Assembly (NCBI GenBank): GCA_945861305.1 | Contig: CAMATW010000008.1 | Span: 5,387-69,386 of the forward strand | Length of the DNA: 64,000 bases | Reading direction: 5' to 3' | DNA from: Bordetella parapertussis | GTDB taxonomy: Bacteria; Pseudomonadota; Gammaproteobacteria; Burkholderiales; Burkholderiaceae_C | Shown: piece after piece, positions 29,374 through 39,529 of the stretch | Numbering within the stretch: position 1 is the stretch's first letter | How the letters are laid out: each line of letters begins with the position of its first letter | Translations under genes and position numbers: made by a program | The notes under the pieces: generated by a model | Databases searched by the model: none | What the model was told of the DNA's origin: nothing | The model's input: only the letters and a program-made list of their open reading frames with translations

Positions 29374-29395
29374 ATTTTAAATAATTATTTAAAAT
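29374..29395. repeat. 22-bp perfect AT palindrome between clpS and the cold-shock gene
   Basis: A fully self-complementary 22-bp sequence made only of A and T; one half reads ATTTTAAATAA. It lies in the divergent intergenic region, just upstream of a candidate promoter for the cold-shock gene and 56 bp from the clpS start. It could be an operator, a cruciform or DNA-bending site, or a binding site for a nucleoid protein. Confidence 0.9.
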
Positions 29396-29398
29396 TAC

Positions 29399-29427
29399 TT
29401 TACAAAAAATAAAAACTATATTCTACT
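29399..29427 (+). promoter_or_regulatory. Candidate sigma-70 promoter of the cold-shock gene
   Basis: TTTACA at 29399-29404 matches the -35 consensus at five of six positions. TCTACT at 29422-29427, 17 bp further, matches the -10 at four of six. Transcription would begin near 29434 and leave a leader of about 40 nt. The surrounding 100 bp are strongly AT-rich compared with neighbouring DNA. The assignment is by eye. Confidence 0.4.
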
Positions 29428-29474
29428 TTTTAAGTATTCATTTATGAAAATTTCAATCCGTGAAGGGGTCGGCC

Positions 29475-29774
29475 ATGGCGTTTGGCATTGTGAAATGGTT
29501 TAACAACCATAAAGGGTTTGGGTTTATCGAGTCGTCTGAAATCGGACAAGACGTATTCGCACATTTCAGCCAAGTTGACATGGAAGGTTTTAAAACGCTC
29601 CAGCAAGGTGCCAGTGTCATGTACGAACCCATACAAGGACCTCGCGGATGGATGGCAAAAAATATCAAGGTCATTAGCGTACCGGCAAGCCCCGGCAAGG
29701 CAGCAGAACTTCAGGTCAGCACGCGCACCTCGCGACTAAGAACCCCTCAATTCAGAGCCAACCTGATAGGTTAA
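29475..29774 (+). CDS. Cold-shock domain protein (CspA family) with C-terminal extension
   Basis: A 99-residue single-stranded nucleic-acid-binding protein. The cold-shock fold occupies about residues 1-68, with RNP1 as KGFGFI and RNP2 as VFAHF. The last 30 residues form an Arg/Ser/Thr-rich tail not found in typical 65-70-residue Csp proteins. I chose the ATG at 29475 because GAAGGGG precedes it by about 8 nt; a GTG at 29460 is in frame but has no such site. It is a single gene, convergent with icd, with 26 bp between them. Confidence 0.93.
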   Translation: MAFGIVKWFNNHKGFGFIESSEIGQDVFAHFSQVDMEGFKTLQQGASVMYEPIQGPRGWMAKNIKVISVPASPGKAAELQVSTRTSRLRTPQFRANLIG

Positions 29775-29800
29775 AACTGCTGATGGAGGAGCCTTGTGGT

Positions 29801-31054
29801 TTACATGTGTTCGATCATGACCTGACCAAACCCAGAACAACTGACTTGGGTTGCGCCTTCCATCAAACGCGCAAAATCATAGGTCACTTTCTTGCTGAGA
29901 ATGGATTTTTCCATAGAGGAAATGATGAGGTCGGCAGCTTCAAACCAACCCATGTGGCGCAGCATCATTTCTGCAGACAAAATTTCCGAGCCAGGGTTCA
30001 CGTAATCTTTGCCAGCGTATTTGGGAGCCGTGCCATGGGTTGCCTCAAAGCAAGCCACAGAGTCTGACAAATTAGCCCCTGGCGCGATGCCAATACCTCC
30101 AACTTGCGCAGCCAAGGCGTCGGAGATGTAGTCGCCGTTCAGGTTCAAGGTGGCAATCACACTGTACTCTGCTGGACGCAGCAAAATTTGCTGCAAAAAG
30201 GCGTCAGCAATGCTGTCTTTCACTATGATTTCTTTGCCCGTTTTGGGGTTGTTAAATTTGCACCAAGGTCCGCCATCGATGAGTTGCGCTCCGAACTCCT
30301 TTTGGGCCAAGCCATAAGCCCAGTCACGGAAACCTCCTTCGGTGTACTTCATGATGTTGCCTTTGTGGACGATGGTCACATTGGGCTTGTCGTTATCGAT
30401 GGCGTATTGGATGGCTTTGCGTACCAAACGCTCGGTACCTTCACGCGAAACGGGCTTGATGCCGATACCTGAGGTGTTGGGGAAACGAATTTTCGTGACG
30501 CCCATTTCTTCGATCAAAAACTTAATGAGCTTTTTCGCCTTATCGCTCTCGGCTTCGTATTCAATACCGGCGTATATGTCCTCTGAGTTTTCACGGAAGA
30601 TCACCATATGGGTCTTCTCTGGTTCCTTCAAAGGGGATGGCACGCCCTTGAAGTACTGCACAGGGCGCAAACACACATACAAATCGAGTTCTTGGCGCAA
30701 AGCTACATTGAGAGAGCGAATGCCACCGCCCACGGGTGTGGTGAGTGGTCCTTTGATGGACACGACATACTCTCTCAAGACAGCCAAAGTTTCTTCGGGC
30801 AACCATACATCTGGGCCGTAAATTTGGGTGGATTTCTCACCGGCATAAACCTCCATCCAGTGGATTTGTCGCTTACCACCATAGGCCTTGGACACGGCGG
30901 CGTCAACCACTTTGAGCATGACAGGGGTGATATCGAGTCCGGTACCGTCACCCTCAATATAGGGAATGATGGGCTGCAGTGGTACTGTCAAAGACATGTC
31001 TTTGTTGACGATAATTTTTTCGCCCTGGGCGGGCACCTTAATATGCTGATACAA
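29801..31054 (-). CDS. icd: NADP-dependent isocitrate dehydrogenase Icd
   Basis: A 417-residue citric-acid-cycle enzyme that makes 2-oxoglutarate and NADPH. Substrate-site motifs are [19 protein letters not shown] (with the regulatory serine of E. coli Icd) and [13 protein letters not shown]. The metal site (ADAFLQQIL) and NADP site ([18 protein letters not shown]) are also present; the Lys-Tyr pair in PKYAG fits NADP use. The length is like E. coli Icd (416). The 89-bp region to the divergent DUF192 gene should hold both promoters. No kinase/phosphatase gene (aceK) is in the window. Confidence 0.96.
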   Translation of the reverse strand: MYQHIKVPAQGEKIIVNKDMSLTVPLQPIIPYIEGDGTGLDITPVMLKVVDAAVSKAYGGKRQIHWMEVYAGEKSTQIYGPDVWLPEETLAVLREYVVSIKGPLTTPVGGGIRSLNVALRQELDLYVCLRPVQYFKGVPSPLKEPEKTHMVIFRENSEDIYAGIEYEAESDKAKKLIKFLIEEMGVTKIRFPNTSGIGIKPVSREGTERLVRKAIQYAIDNDKPNVTIVHKGNIMKYTEGGFRDWAYGLAQKEFGAQLIDGGPWCKFNNPKTGKEIIVKDSIADAFLQQILLRPAEYSVIATLNLNGDYISDALAAQVGGIGIAPGANLSDSVACFEATHGTAPKYAGKDYVNPGSEILSAEMMLRHMGWFEAADLIISSMEKSILSKKVTYDFARLMEGATQVSCSGFGQVMIEHM

Positions 31055-31143
31055 GAGAATGTCTCCAGAAAGTGAACAACAAGGCGGCTGAGGTGTGCCG
31101 CAGGTCGGTGGGTAAATTTCAAATCATTCTAACCAAGCATCCT

Positions 31144-31632
31144 ATGAACCAGCTTACTGTTTTCCTCCTGCCTCTCCTTAGGACTTTGTTTCAACACACT
31201 GTATTCGTCTTTGTGGCCTTGGCTGCACCGATGCTGGGTTGGGCACAAGAGCCCCAAACTGATTTGCAGCGCATGGTCATTCAGGTGGGAATGTTTCAAA
31301 TCGATGCACAGATTGCCCAAACCCCTTTGCAAAGGCAAATCGGCCTGATGTATCGCAAGAACATGCCTGCGCATGAGGGAATGCTGTTTGTATTTGAAGA
31401 ACCTCAAAAACAATGTTTTTGGATGAAAAACACCTTGCTTCCACTGACGGCTGCTTTTGTCGATGATGAGGGCGTGATCGTCAATACGGCTGATATGCAA
31501 CCGCAAACCACAGAATCGCACTGCTCAGACAAACCCGTGCGCTTTGTGTTGGAGATGAACCAAGGATGGTTTGTAAAAAAGAAAATTGGCAAAGGCTACA
31601 AACTCAAGTCAGCTGTGTTTGCCCCAAAGTAG
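31144..31632 (+). CDS. Exported DUF192 family protein
   Basis: A 162-residue protein. The ATG at 31144 opens a hydrophobic signal segment (about 8-36, LLRTLFQHTVFVFVALAAP) ending near GWAQ; an upstream extension would hide it. The mature part is a DUF192 domain: a substrate-like HMxN-type core seen here as GLMYRKNMPAHEGMLFVF, FWMKNTLLPLTAAFVDDEG and the late RFVLEMNQGWF. The biochemical role of DUF192 is unknown. It lies between divergent icd and convergent xseA (11-bp gap). Confidence 0.88.
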   Translation: MNQLTVFLLPLLRTLFQHTVFVFVALAAPMLGWAQEPQTDLQRMVIQVGMFQIDAQIAQTPLQRQIGLMYRKNMPAHEGMLFVFEEPQKQCFWMKNTLLPLTAAFVDDEGVIVNTADMQPQTTESHCSDKPVRFVLEMNQGWFVKKKIGKGYKLKSAVFAPK

Positions 31633-31643
31633 TCTTGCCTGAT

Positions 31644-32918
31644 TCAATCTATATGGGTACCTAAGACCTGCATATCCGCAACGCCATCTGCCATTCGAGC
31701 ATGAAGCTTTTCCCCAACTTTCACCTCTTGAACAGAGGCGATAGCTTGGCCCTGCGTGTTCTCCAGCCAAGCGTAGCCCCTTTGCAAGACCAAGGCGGGG
31801 TCAAGTGAGCCCAGCAACAAAGCTGCTCGCGACAAACGCTGACCCATTTGGGCGGGCATATCCTGCACAGCTCGCGTCAGCCTCAGTGCTTGGGGTTCTA
31901 AAACCATGACTTGTCGGTTCAGTACTTGCTGCCCCGCCCGCCCTAAGCGAGAAGAACACTGAGACAAATTGTGCTGCTGTTTGTTAGCCCAAATTGAAGG
32001 TCTGGCCAACACAGATTGCAACCGATCTAGGCTTTGCGAACGGTTATCAATTGCTTGCGCCAACTCGGCATCCAAAAATGCTTGGATGGCTGCTAAATCT
32101 TGCGCCAAGCTTTCTCTGGGCACTGCACAAAGTTCGGCCGCAGCAGTTGGTGTGGGGGCACGCAAATCGGCACATAAATCGGCGATGGTGACATCTGTTT
32201 CATGACCTACCCCAGAAATCACAGGGACTGGGCTGTTCACAATGGCATGGGCGAGATGCTCATCGTTAAATGCCCATAAATCTTCCATGGAGCCCCCGCC
32301 CCTGACAAGCAATATCACCTCTACCTCTGGCATTGCCGCCAAGGCCTGCAATGCCTGCACCAGCTGTGGTGGCGCATCAACCCCTTGCACAGGGGAGGGA
32401 GAAACCATCACGGGAATGTGTGGGACACGCCGCTCAAGGGCAGTCACCACATCGTGTAGAGCGGCTGCCGCCAAGGATGTCACCACCCCAATACAGCGGG
32501 GATACAAGGGAACAGCACGTTTACGTTCTTGTGCAAACAAGCCCTGCGCCTCTAGCTTGGCCTTGAGTTGCAAAAAAGCTTCGTGCAACTGCCCAGCACC
32601 GGCTGGGCGCAAGGCTTCAATCACCAACTGCATCTCACCCCTTGGCTCGTAAACAGCGACGCGGGCTTGGGCTTGCACCAGTTGTCCATCACGGGGTAAA
32701 AAATTCAATTGCTCGGCTGTGCGACGAAACAGGGCGCAGCGGATTTGTGCAATGCCATCCTTGAGGTTGAAATAACAATGGCCACTGCTGGCTTTGGTAA
32801 ACCCAGACAACTCACCTTGAACAGATACCATGCTAAAGCGTGCTTTCAAAGATTCGGCAATCGCTTTGTTCAAAGCGCTGACCGTCCAAATATATTGGGC
32901 TTGGTTATCGCTGGACAT
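31644..32918 (-). CDS. xseA: Exodeoxyribonuclease VII large subunit
   Basis: A 424-residue subunit of the single-strand-specific exonuclease VII used in repair. The start at 32918 (MSSDNQAQYIWTVSALN) matches the family; a 65-residue upstream extension has no similarity and runs through the gap to the ExbB gene. The OB-fold is at about 10-110 (VSVQGELSGFTKASSGHCYF). The catalytic domain has CIGVVTSLAAAALHDV, RGGGSMEDLWAFNDE and ISGVGHETDVTIADL. xseB is not adjacent. Confidence 0.96.
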   Translation of the reverse strand: MSSDNQAQYIWTVSALNKAIAESLKARFSMVSVQGELSGFTKASSGHCYFNLKDGIAQIRCALFRRTAEQLNFLPRDGQLVQAQARVAVYEPRGEMQLVIEALRPAGAGQLHEAFLQLKAKLEAQGLFAQERKRAVPLYPRCIGVVTSLAAAALHDVVTALERRVPHIPVMVSPSPVQGVDAPPQLVQALQALAAMPEVEVILLVRGGGSMEDLWAFNDEHLAHAIVNSPVPVISGVGHETDVTIADLCADLRAPTPTAAAELCAVPRESLAQDLAAIQAFLDAELAQAIDNRSQSLDRLQSVLARPSIWANKQQHNLSQCSSRLGRAGQQVLNRQVMVLEPQALRLTRAVQDMPAQMGQRLSRAALLLGSLDPALVLQRGYAWLENTQGQAIASVQEVKVGEKLHARMADGVADMQVLGTHID

Positions 32919-32964
32919 GCTTAAAGCTGGGTAATAATTGAAAGTACATATTGGGGAGACACCT

Positions 32965-33597
32965 TTGTTTGGAATCATACAAGCCGCTGGATGGCCCGTT
33001 TGGCCACTTTTGTTGTGTTCGGTCATCGCTTTGGCATTGATCATCGAGCGCTTGTACAACCTGAGAAGCAGCGTTGTTCTCCCCCCCACACTTTTGGACG
33101 ATGTGCTGTCCATTTCACAACGCGGCGTACCTCGGCCCGAATCGATTCAGCATATTCAGTCCACTTCTGCTTTAGGGCAAGTCATCAGCGCAGGTTTGTT
33201 TCTACTGCAATCCCAGCCCTTGTGTTGCAAAGAGGAATTTGTGAGCGAAATGCAAGCCAGTGGACGCCGAGTGGCTGCCAAACTGGAGCGTTATTTGAGT
33301 ACGCTTGGGTCGATTGCTTCGGTTGCGCCTTTGTTGGGTTTGTTTGGTACCGTGGTTGGCATGATTGAGATTTTTGGCTCACAAACACCAGGTGCGGGTA
33401 ATCCCGCCCAACTGGCTCATGGCATTTCAGTCGCGCTTTACAACACCGCTTTTGGTCTGGTGATCGCCATTCCCAGTTTGGTGGCTTGGCGTTATCTTCG
33501 CGCTAAGGTGGACAACTTTGTGGTCGAACTCGAAATCGCTGCAGAACGAATGGTTAATCACTTCTTTTCCCAAAGAACTGCAGTGAGCACGCCATGA
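32965..33597 (+). CDS. exbB: MotA/TolQ/ExbB proton channel family protein
   Basis: A 210-residue inner-membrane protein with three hydrophobic segments (about 8-25, 105-130 and 150-170). The conserved motif GSIASVAPLLGLFGTVVGMI is diagnostic. ExbB-type channels use proton motive force with ExbD to drive TonB-like proteins. The start is uncertain: TTG at 32965 has GGGGAG 6 nt upstream and is preferred; TTG at 32938 is in frame. The stop overlaps exbD by 4 nt. TolQ is an alternative, but the lpxK-kdsB context is the usual place of exbB in Burkholderiales. Confidence 0.85.
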   Translation: MFGIIQAAGWPVWPLLLCSVIALALIIERLYNLRSSVVLPPTLLDDVLSISQRGVPRPESIQHIQSTSALGQVISAGLFLLQSQPLCCKEEFVSEMQASGRRVAAKLERYLSTLGSIASVAPLLGLFGTVVGMIEIFGSQTPGAGNPAQLAHGISVALYNTAFGLVIAIPSLVAWRYLRAKVDNFVVELEIAAERMVNHFFSQRTAVSTP

Positions 33598-34025
33598 AGT
33601 TTGGTCGCCCGCGCTCAAGTGAACCGGAAATCAACCTGATTCCGTTCATTGATGTTTTGTTGGTCGTTCTCATCTTTTTAATGCTCTCAACCACCTATGG
33701 CCGATTGACCCAAATTGACCTGAAACTGCCTACCGCAGACTCTGCCCAGCAGCAAGAAAAACCCAATGAAATCAGGGTTATCGTCAGTAGCGATGGCCGT
33801 TACATGATTCAGAAAAAATCGGTTGACGGTTCTGACATACAAGCCATTGGTCAGGCTTTGGCTTCAGCTGCCAAGGAAACGGCCAACCCCTTGGTGGTGA
33901 TCAGCGCGGATGCGCGTGCCAGCCATCAATCGGTGATTCAGGTGCTTGAAGCTGCCCAAACAGCAGGCTTGCAGCAAGTCACCTTTACAGCCCAAAGCCG
34001 CTCTCAAGCGACCACCCCTCCTTAA
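33594..34025 (+). CDS. exbD: ExbD/TolR family protein
   Basis: A 143-residue protein with one N-terminal membrane anchor (about 17-35) and a periplasmic domain. The segment EINLIPFIDVLLVVLIFLML contains the essential membrane aspartate of ExbD/TolR. It pairs with the upstream ExbB-like channel (4-nt overlap). No tonB or tolA gene is nearby, so the driven partner is encoded elsewhere. lpxK follows 6 bp downstream. Confidence 0.88.
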   Translation: MKFGRPRSSEPEINLIPFIDVLLVVLIFLMLSTTYGRLTQIDLKLPTADSAQQQEKPNEIRVIVSSDGRYMIQKKSVDGSDIQAIGQALASAAKETANPLVVISADARASHQSVIQVLEAAQTAGLQQVTFTAQSRSQATTPP

Positions 34026-34031
34026 GGCGAA

Positions 34032-35045
34032 ATGCCAAGACCCAGCGACATACTGTTGGACGCTTGGCGTAAGTCAGGCATCTTGGCGTGGAGCTTATTC
34101 CCCCTGACTTTTCTGAGCCGAATTTACCTGTGGCTTTACAAAACTACCTATGCGCTAGGTTGGCAGTCCTCGACCCGCCTGCCAGTGCCTGTGCTGGTGG
34201 TGGGCAATATGCTGGTCGGGGGAACAGGCAAAACCCCTGTAGTGATTCACCTTGCGCAGCGACTCAGTCAACTGGGTTGGCAAGTGGGGGTGATTGCACG
34301 TGGTCACGGGGGACAAGAACAAGGCTGTTCAGAAGTCACAGAGAACAGTTTGGCCTCGCAAACAGGCGATGAAGCTCTTATGCTGAAAAAAAAGCTTGGC
34401 TTACCTGTCTTTATTTCAAAAAAACGAGCGCAAGCAGCCTTGGCGCTTTTGAAAACATACCCCCAAACCCAGCTCATCATCAGCGACGATGGCCTGCAGC
34501 ACCGCGCTTTGCACCACGATCTTGCTATCTGCGTTTTTGATGACAGGGGTTTAGGCAATGGTTTTTTATTGCCTGCTGGGCCTTTGCGTGAAACATGGCC
34601 TCGGCAGTTAAATGTGGGCGTGACGCAAATAAAGGTCCATACAGGCCGTATCGCATTTGAAGACAGCCTAGCTGCACATCGCCAATTGGCTGGTTTCGCT
34701 GTCAATGGACGAGGGGAGCAACGGGATTTGCGTCTGTGGGCAGGACAAGCCGTCGATGCGTTGGCGGCTATTGCGCAACCTGAGGCATTTTTTTCAGCGC
34801 TACAAAGCGCAGGCTTGACACTTTCGAAAACCCAAGCATTCCCCGACCATGACCCACTGGCCGATTGGCAAGCCAGCGACGGGCACGATGTGCTTTGCAC
34901 TGAAAAAGACGCTGTCAAATTGTGGCCGCGTCACCCCCAGGTGTGGGCCGTGCCCTTGCAGTGTGAGCTGCCAGCGGTTTTTTGGGACGAATTGATGCCT
35001 CATTTGCAACGACTATCATTCAGCCATGGACTCCAAACTGTTTGA
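34032..35045 (+). CDS. lpxK: Tetraacyldisaccharide 4'-kinase LpxK
   Basis: A 337-residue membrane-associated kinase that phosphorylates the 4' position of lipid A precursor. An N-terminal hydrophobic helix lies at about 17-35. The Walker A is [14 protein letters not shown] (about 57-70), followed by GVIARGHGG, and the catalytic segment [14 protein letters not shown] is present. The length is typical. Its last 20 nt overlap the Trm112 gene. The downstream kdsB completes an LPS-core/lipid A unit. Confidence 0.96.
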   Translation: MPRPSDILLDAWRKSGILAWSLFPLTFLSRIYLWLYKTTYALGWQSSTRLPVPVLVVGNMLVGGTGKTPVVIHLAQRLSQLGWQVGVIARGHGGQEQGCSEVTENSLASQTGDEALMLKKKLGLPVFISKKRAQAALALLKTYPQTQLIISDDGLQHRALHHDLAICVFDDRGLGNGFLLPAGPLRETWPRQLNVGVTQIKVHTGRIAFEDSLAAHRQLAGFAVNGRGEQRDLRLWAGQAVDALAAIAQPEAFFSALQSAGLTLSKTQAFPDHDPLADWQASDGHDVLCTEKDAVKLWPRHPQVWAVPLQCELPAVFWDELMPHLQRLSFSHGLQTV

Positions 35046-35208
35046 ACTGCTGGTATGCCCTGTCACCAAGGGCAGCCTTGAATACAACCGCGAAAAGGCT
35101 GAACTTGTCTCGCGTAGCGCTCGCTTGGCCTACCCCATTCGGGACGGTATTCCTGTGATGCTTGAAATGGAAGCTCGGCCCTTGAGTGACGCAGAATTGG
35201 AGCTTTGA
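35026..35208 (+). CDS. Trm112/YcaR family small protein
   Basis: A 60-residue member of the Trm112/UPF0434 family, whose eukaryotic and archaeal members activate methyltransferases. Conserved segments are [14 protein letters not shown] and [13 protein letters not shown]. Only one cysteine (Cys11) remains of the four zinc ligands of classical Trm112; CPVC has become CPVT and the second pair is lost, so zinc binding is unlikely. It overlaps lpxK by 20 nt and abuts kdsB, a very common position whose reason is not known. Confidence 0.9.
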   Translation: MDSKLFELLVCPVTKGSLEYNREKAELVSRSARLAYPIRDGIPVMLEMEARPLSDAELEL

Positions 35209-35970
35209 TTGAGCGGCCTGCCCTTTGTGGTGTTGATTCCAGCGCGTTTGTCCGCGAGTCGATTGCCCAATAAACCGTTGGCTGATTTGGCAGGGGTCCC
35301 CATGGTGGTGAGGGTCGCCCAACGCGCCCTTCTCTCCCAAGCTAATCAAGTGGTGGTGGCCACTGACAGCGCCGAGGTAATACAGGTTTGCGAGCAATTT
35401 GGCATAAACGCCGTCATGACCCGAACCGACCATCCCAGTGGCAGCGACCGTTTGGCAGAAGCGGCCAGCTTGCTGGGCTTGCCAGACGAGGCCATTGTGG
35501 TGAACGTCCAAGGCGACGAGCCCCTGATTGAACCGCACAACATCAATGCCGTGGCACAACTTCTGCATGACCAATCTGCCTGCAGCATGAGCACCTTGGC
35601 CGACCCCATTACCCATTTGGAGGAGTGGCACAGCCCACATTGCGTCAAAGTGGTGTTGGACGCGCAGTCCCAAGCGATGTACTTTAGCCGAGCCAGCATT
35701 CCCCACTTCCGTGGTGGCTCGCCCGAGCAGCTGCCGCCCTACCCTGTTTACCGCCACGTCGGTTTGTATGCCTATCGCTGCAACTTTTTGAAACTCTACC
35801 CAACGCTCACGCCTGCCCCCGCCGAGCAAGCCGAGGCCTTGGAGCAATTGCGGGTTTTGTGGCATGGGTATCGAATTGCCGTTCATATTTCCCAAGTTCC
35901 CAGCGCGGCCGGTGTAGACACACCCGCCGATTTAGAGCGGGTTCGAGAGTTGCTCAGCAAGCCCAGTTGA
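35209..35970 (+). CDS. kdsB: 3-deoxy-manno-octulosonate cytidylyltransferase KdsB
   Basis: A 253-residue enzyme that activates Kdo with CTP for LPS inner-core assembly. It has VLIPARLSASRLPNKPLADL (nucleotide loop) near the N-terminus and NVQGDEPLI in the middle, both family marks. The start is TTG at 35209, directly after the Trm112 stop; there is no ATG that keeps the nucleotide loop. The gene follows lpxK/Trm112 and precedes adk by 88 bp. Confidence 0.96.
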   Translation: MSGLPFVVLIPARLSASRLPNKPLADLAGVPMVVRVAQRALLSQANQVVVATDSAEVIQVCEQFGINAVMTRTDHPSGSDRLAEAASLLGLPDEAIVVNVQGDEPLIEPHNINAVAQLLHDQSACSMSTLADPITHLEEWHSPHCVKVVLDAQSQAMYFSRASIPHFRGGSPEQLPPYPVYRHVGLYAYRCNFLKLYPTLTPAPAEQAEALEQLRVLWHGYRIAVHISQVPSAAGVDTPADLERVRELLSKPS

Positions 35971-36013
35971 CAGTCCAGCGATAGCTCTGCGTGTTATTCT
36001 TAGTTAACGATAA

Positions 36014-37685
<1,672 letters not shown>

Positions 37686-37706
37686 GGGCTTGTAAAAATT
37701 GAAAAG

Positions 37707-37722
37707 CTGGTTAAAAATACAG
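37707..37722. promoter_or_regulatory. Putative LexA (SOS) box 1
   Basis: CTGGTTAAAAATACAG fits the CTG-N10-CAG SOS pattern; the fourth base departs from the CTGT consensus. It lies 70 bp upstream of lexA and 21 bp upstream of the divergent asparaginase start. Centre-to-centre distance to box 2 is 19 bp. Confidence 0.75.
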
Positions 37723-37725
37723 TTA

Positions 37726-37741
37726 CTGGATATCTAAACAG
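37726..37741. promoter_or_regulatory. Putative LexA (SOS) box 2
   Basis: CTGGATATCTAAACAG lies inside TACTGG...ACAGTA, which matches the 20-bp E. coli LexA consensus at 17 positions. It is the stronger of the two boxes and lies 51 bp upstream of lexA, a typical place for autorepression. Confidence 0.85.
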
Positions 37742-37792
37742 TATCCAAACGGCACGTACAGCCATTCATTTTGACCTACCTTAGGAGTCGTT

Positions 37793-38458
37793 ATGGAACA
37801 AAGCAAGCTCACCGCAAGGCAACAACAAATTCTTTCCTTGATCGAAGCAGCCATTCGCCAAACAGGTGCGCCGCCCACTCGTGCAGAAATTGCCAAAGAG
37901 CTCGGTTTCAAGTCAGCCAACGCTGCAGAAGAGCATTTACAAGCTTTGGCACGCAAGGGATACATACAACTTGTCAGCGGAACCTCTCGCGGGATCCGGT
38001 TAAAAAACCCAGACTACGCCAGACCCCTCGAGTCATCCCGTACGCCATATTCTTTGTCACTCCCTGGGTTAGGGCAACTGATGTTGCCCTTGGTGGGCAG
38101 AGTTGCAGCGGGTTCTCCCATCTTGGCACAAGAGCACATCGAACAAAGTTATGCAGTCCAAGATTCTTTGTTTTCACAAACACCCGACTACTTGCTCAAA
38201 GTCCGAGGCCTGTCCATGCGTGACATTGGCATTCTGGATGGTGACTTGCTCGCCGTCAAATCCACCTCTGATGCTCGAAACGGTCAAATCGTGGTGGCTA
38301 GGCTTGGCGAAGAAGTCACCGTCAAACGTTTCGAAAAAAATATCGCTGGCATCCATCTGCACCCTGAGAACCCCGATTTTTCAACCATCCACGTCAGCCC
38401 AAGCGACAACTTTCAGATTGAAGGTCTGGCCGTTGGTCTGATTCGTCACCAGTTTTAA
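37793..38458 (+). CDS. lexA: SOS repressor LexA
   Basis: A 221-residue repressor that cleaves itself when RecA filaments form. The winged helix-turn-helix lies at about 1-70 ([20 protein letters not shown]). The cleavage bond Ala-Gly lies in [11 protein letters not shown]. The serine of the dyad lies in [13 protein letters not shown] and the lysine in [10 protein letters not shown]. Two LexA boxes precede it, consistent with autoregulation. A small gene follows 18 bp downstream on the same strand. Confidence 0.97.
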   Translation: MEQSKLTARQQQILSLIEAAIRQTGAPPTRAEIAKELGFKSANAAEEHLQALARKGYIQLVSGTSRGIRLKNPDYARPLESSRTPYSLSLPGLGQLMLPLVGRVAAGSPILAQEHIEQSYAVQDSLFSQTPDYLLKVRGLSMRDIGILDGDLLAVKSTSDARNGQIVVARLGEEVTVKRFEKNIAGIHLHPENPDFSTIHVSPSDNFQIEGLAVGLIRHQF

Positions 38459-38476
38459 CCCCCATTGGAGCCCTCT

Positions 38477-38749
38477 ATGAACCTCGCACTCATTACCTCG
38501 CAGCAATTCTTCCAACGCATCGATGCAGCATACAAAGCACTTTGGCCTGCCAACGACCCCCATATGGCGGCCCCTGTCGCTATTTCTGCGCCTCTGGCCT
38601 CCAAGCCTTTGCGTGTCGTTCGGGTGGCTGAAGACGGCCATGCATCACCCAGCAGCGCTGGGCGCATGGTCATGTCGGGTCGAATGGCCGATATTTGCGC
38701 CGAGCTTGATCGCTTGGTGCACCTTGAAGCGAGCAAGTCACTTCGCTGA
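38477..38749 (+). CDS. Small protein of unknown function downstream of lexA
   Basis: A 90-residue protein that I do not recognise. The ATG at 38477 has GGAG 6 nt upstream. There is no signal peptide or membrane segment. The sequence has a helical N-terminus (TSQQFFQRIDAAYKALWP), a central beta-like stretch ending RVVRVAEDGHA, and a helical end with RMADICAELDRLVHLE. It starts 18 bp after lexA, with no terminator between, so it should be SOS-induced with lexA. The next gene is convergent, 6 bp away. Confidence 0.7.
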   Translation: MNLALITSQQFFQRIDAAYKALWPANDPHMAAPVAISAPLASKPLRVVRVAEDGHASPSSAGRMVMSGRMADICAELDRLVHLEASKSLR

Positions 38750-38755
38750 AAAGCT

Positions 38756-39418
38756 TCAGGTTTTCTTGGCTGTCAGGCTGGCCATCAAGGCTGCGTTTTC
38801 TTTTCGATCAGCCAGCACTTTTTGCATATGGGGGCTTTCAGCCATTTTTTGACTATAGGCTTTGACAGGCAAATCAGTCAGTAAATCTTCTCCGAGCACC
38901 AATTTGCAGGCATTGACAGCAATGGGCAAATGAAAAGCTGCGGCACAATCAGCCAAAGTCATGCTGTCGCCTGCCACATAAGGTGAAAATTTAGCCAATT
39001 TAGCAAAACCTGCAACGCCTTTGCTCAAATTTTTACGAACCCGCTCTTTGGTGCCCTCGCTCACCTGACCACCAAAAAAGGCTTGGGCGTAAAGCTCTCT
39101 AGCGACCAACTCGATGTGCAACTCCAAATACACAATCAGTTCCCGAGCTTTGGCTGCTTGCATCGGGTCTGAGGGAAGCAATGGGTGATGTGGATAGGCT
39201 TGCTCAATATATTCAGCAATCACCATGGACTCCGTCAAGCAACCATGTGGAGTCTCTAAAAAAGGTACCTTGCCCATGGCAGAGCGGCCCATCAGTTTTG
39301 GATGGCTGTTGCTGACCCAGACCAACTCTTCTTCAAATGCAATGCCTTTTTCAAGCAATTGGAGTTTGATTTTGTTGTAATAGTTGCTGACTGAAAAGCC
39401 ACACAATTTTAACGACAT
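38756..39418 (-). CDS. Glutathione S-transferase family protein
   Basis: A 220-residue two-domain GST. The thioredoxin-like N-domain (1-80) has YNKIKLQLLEKGIAFEEE, the cis-proline region GKVPFLETPHG and the glutathione-binding LTESMVIAEYIEQ. The C-domain is all-helical and has the N-capping SMTLADCAAAFHL. It should conjugate or reduce an unknown substrate with glutathione in the cytosol. It is divergent from the 3-hydroxyacyl-CoA dehydrogenase gene across a 111-bp gap that probably carries both promoters; I saw no clear operator there. Confidence 0.88.
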   Translation of the reverse strand: MSLKLCGFSVSNYYNKIKLQLLEKGIAFEEELVWVSNSHPKLMGRSAMGKVPFLETPHGCLTESMVIAEYIEQAYPHHPLLPSDPMQAAKARELIVYLELHIELVARELYAQAFFGGQVSEGTKERVRKNLSKGVAGFAKLAKFSPYVAGDSMTLADCAAAFHLPIAVNACKLVLGEDLLTDLPVKAYSQKMAESPHMQKVLADRKENAALMASLTAKKT

Positions 39419-39529
39419 GAATATTCCTTAGTAAGACAAGATCGAGGCATTCTGTCACAGCGCCCCAGACCCCTAACGATTGAAAGTCACGTAAACGGTC
39501 TAAAGTGTTGGCAGAGATAATGGTAAGTT

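Noticed and set aside
35020..35895. 291-codon open frame on the minus strand
   Set aside because: It is antisense to the Trm112-like gene and kdsB, with no motifs, no ribosome-binding site and low-complexity composition.
39419..39529. TetR/LiuR-type operator before the 3-hydroxyacyl-CoA dehydrogenase gene
   Set aside because: A GTAAAC-like half-site is visible, but no symmetrical partner at a usual spacing was found.
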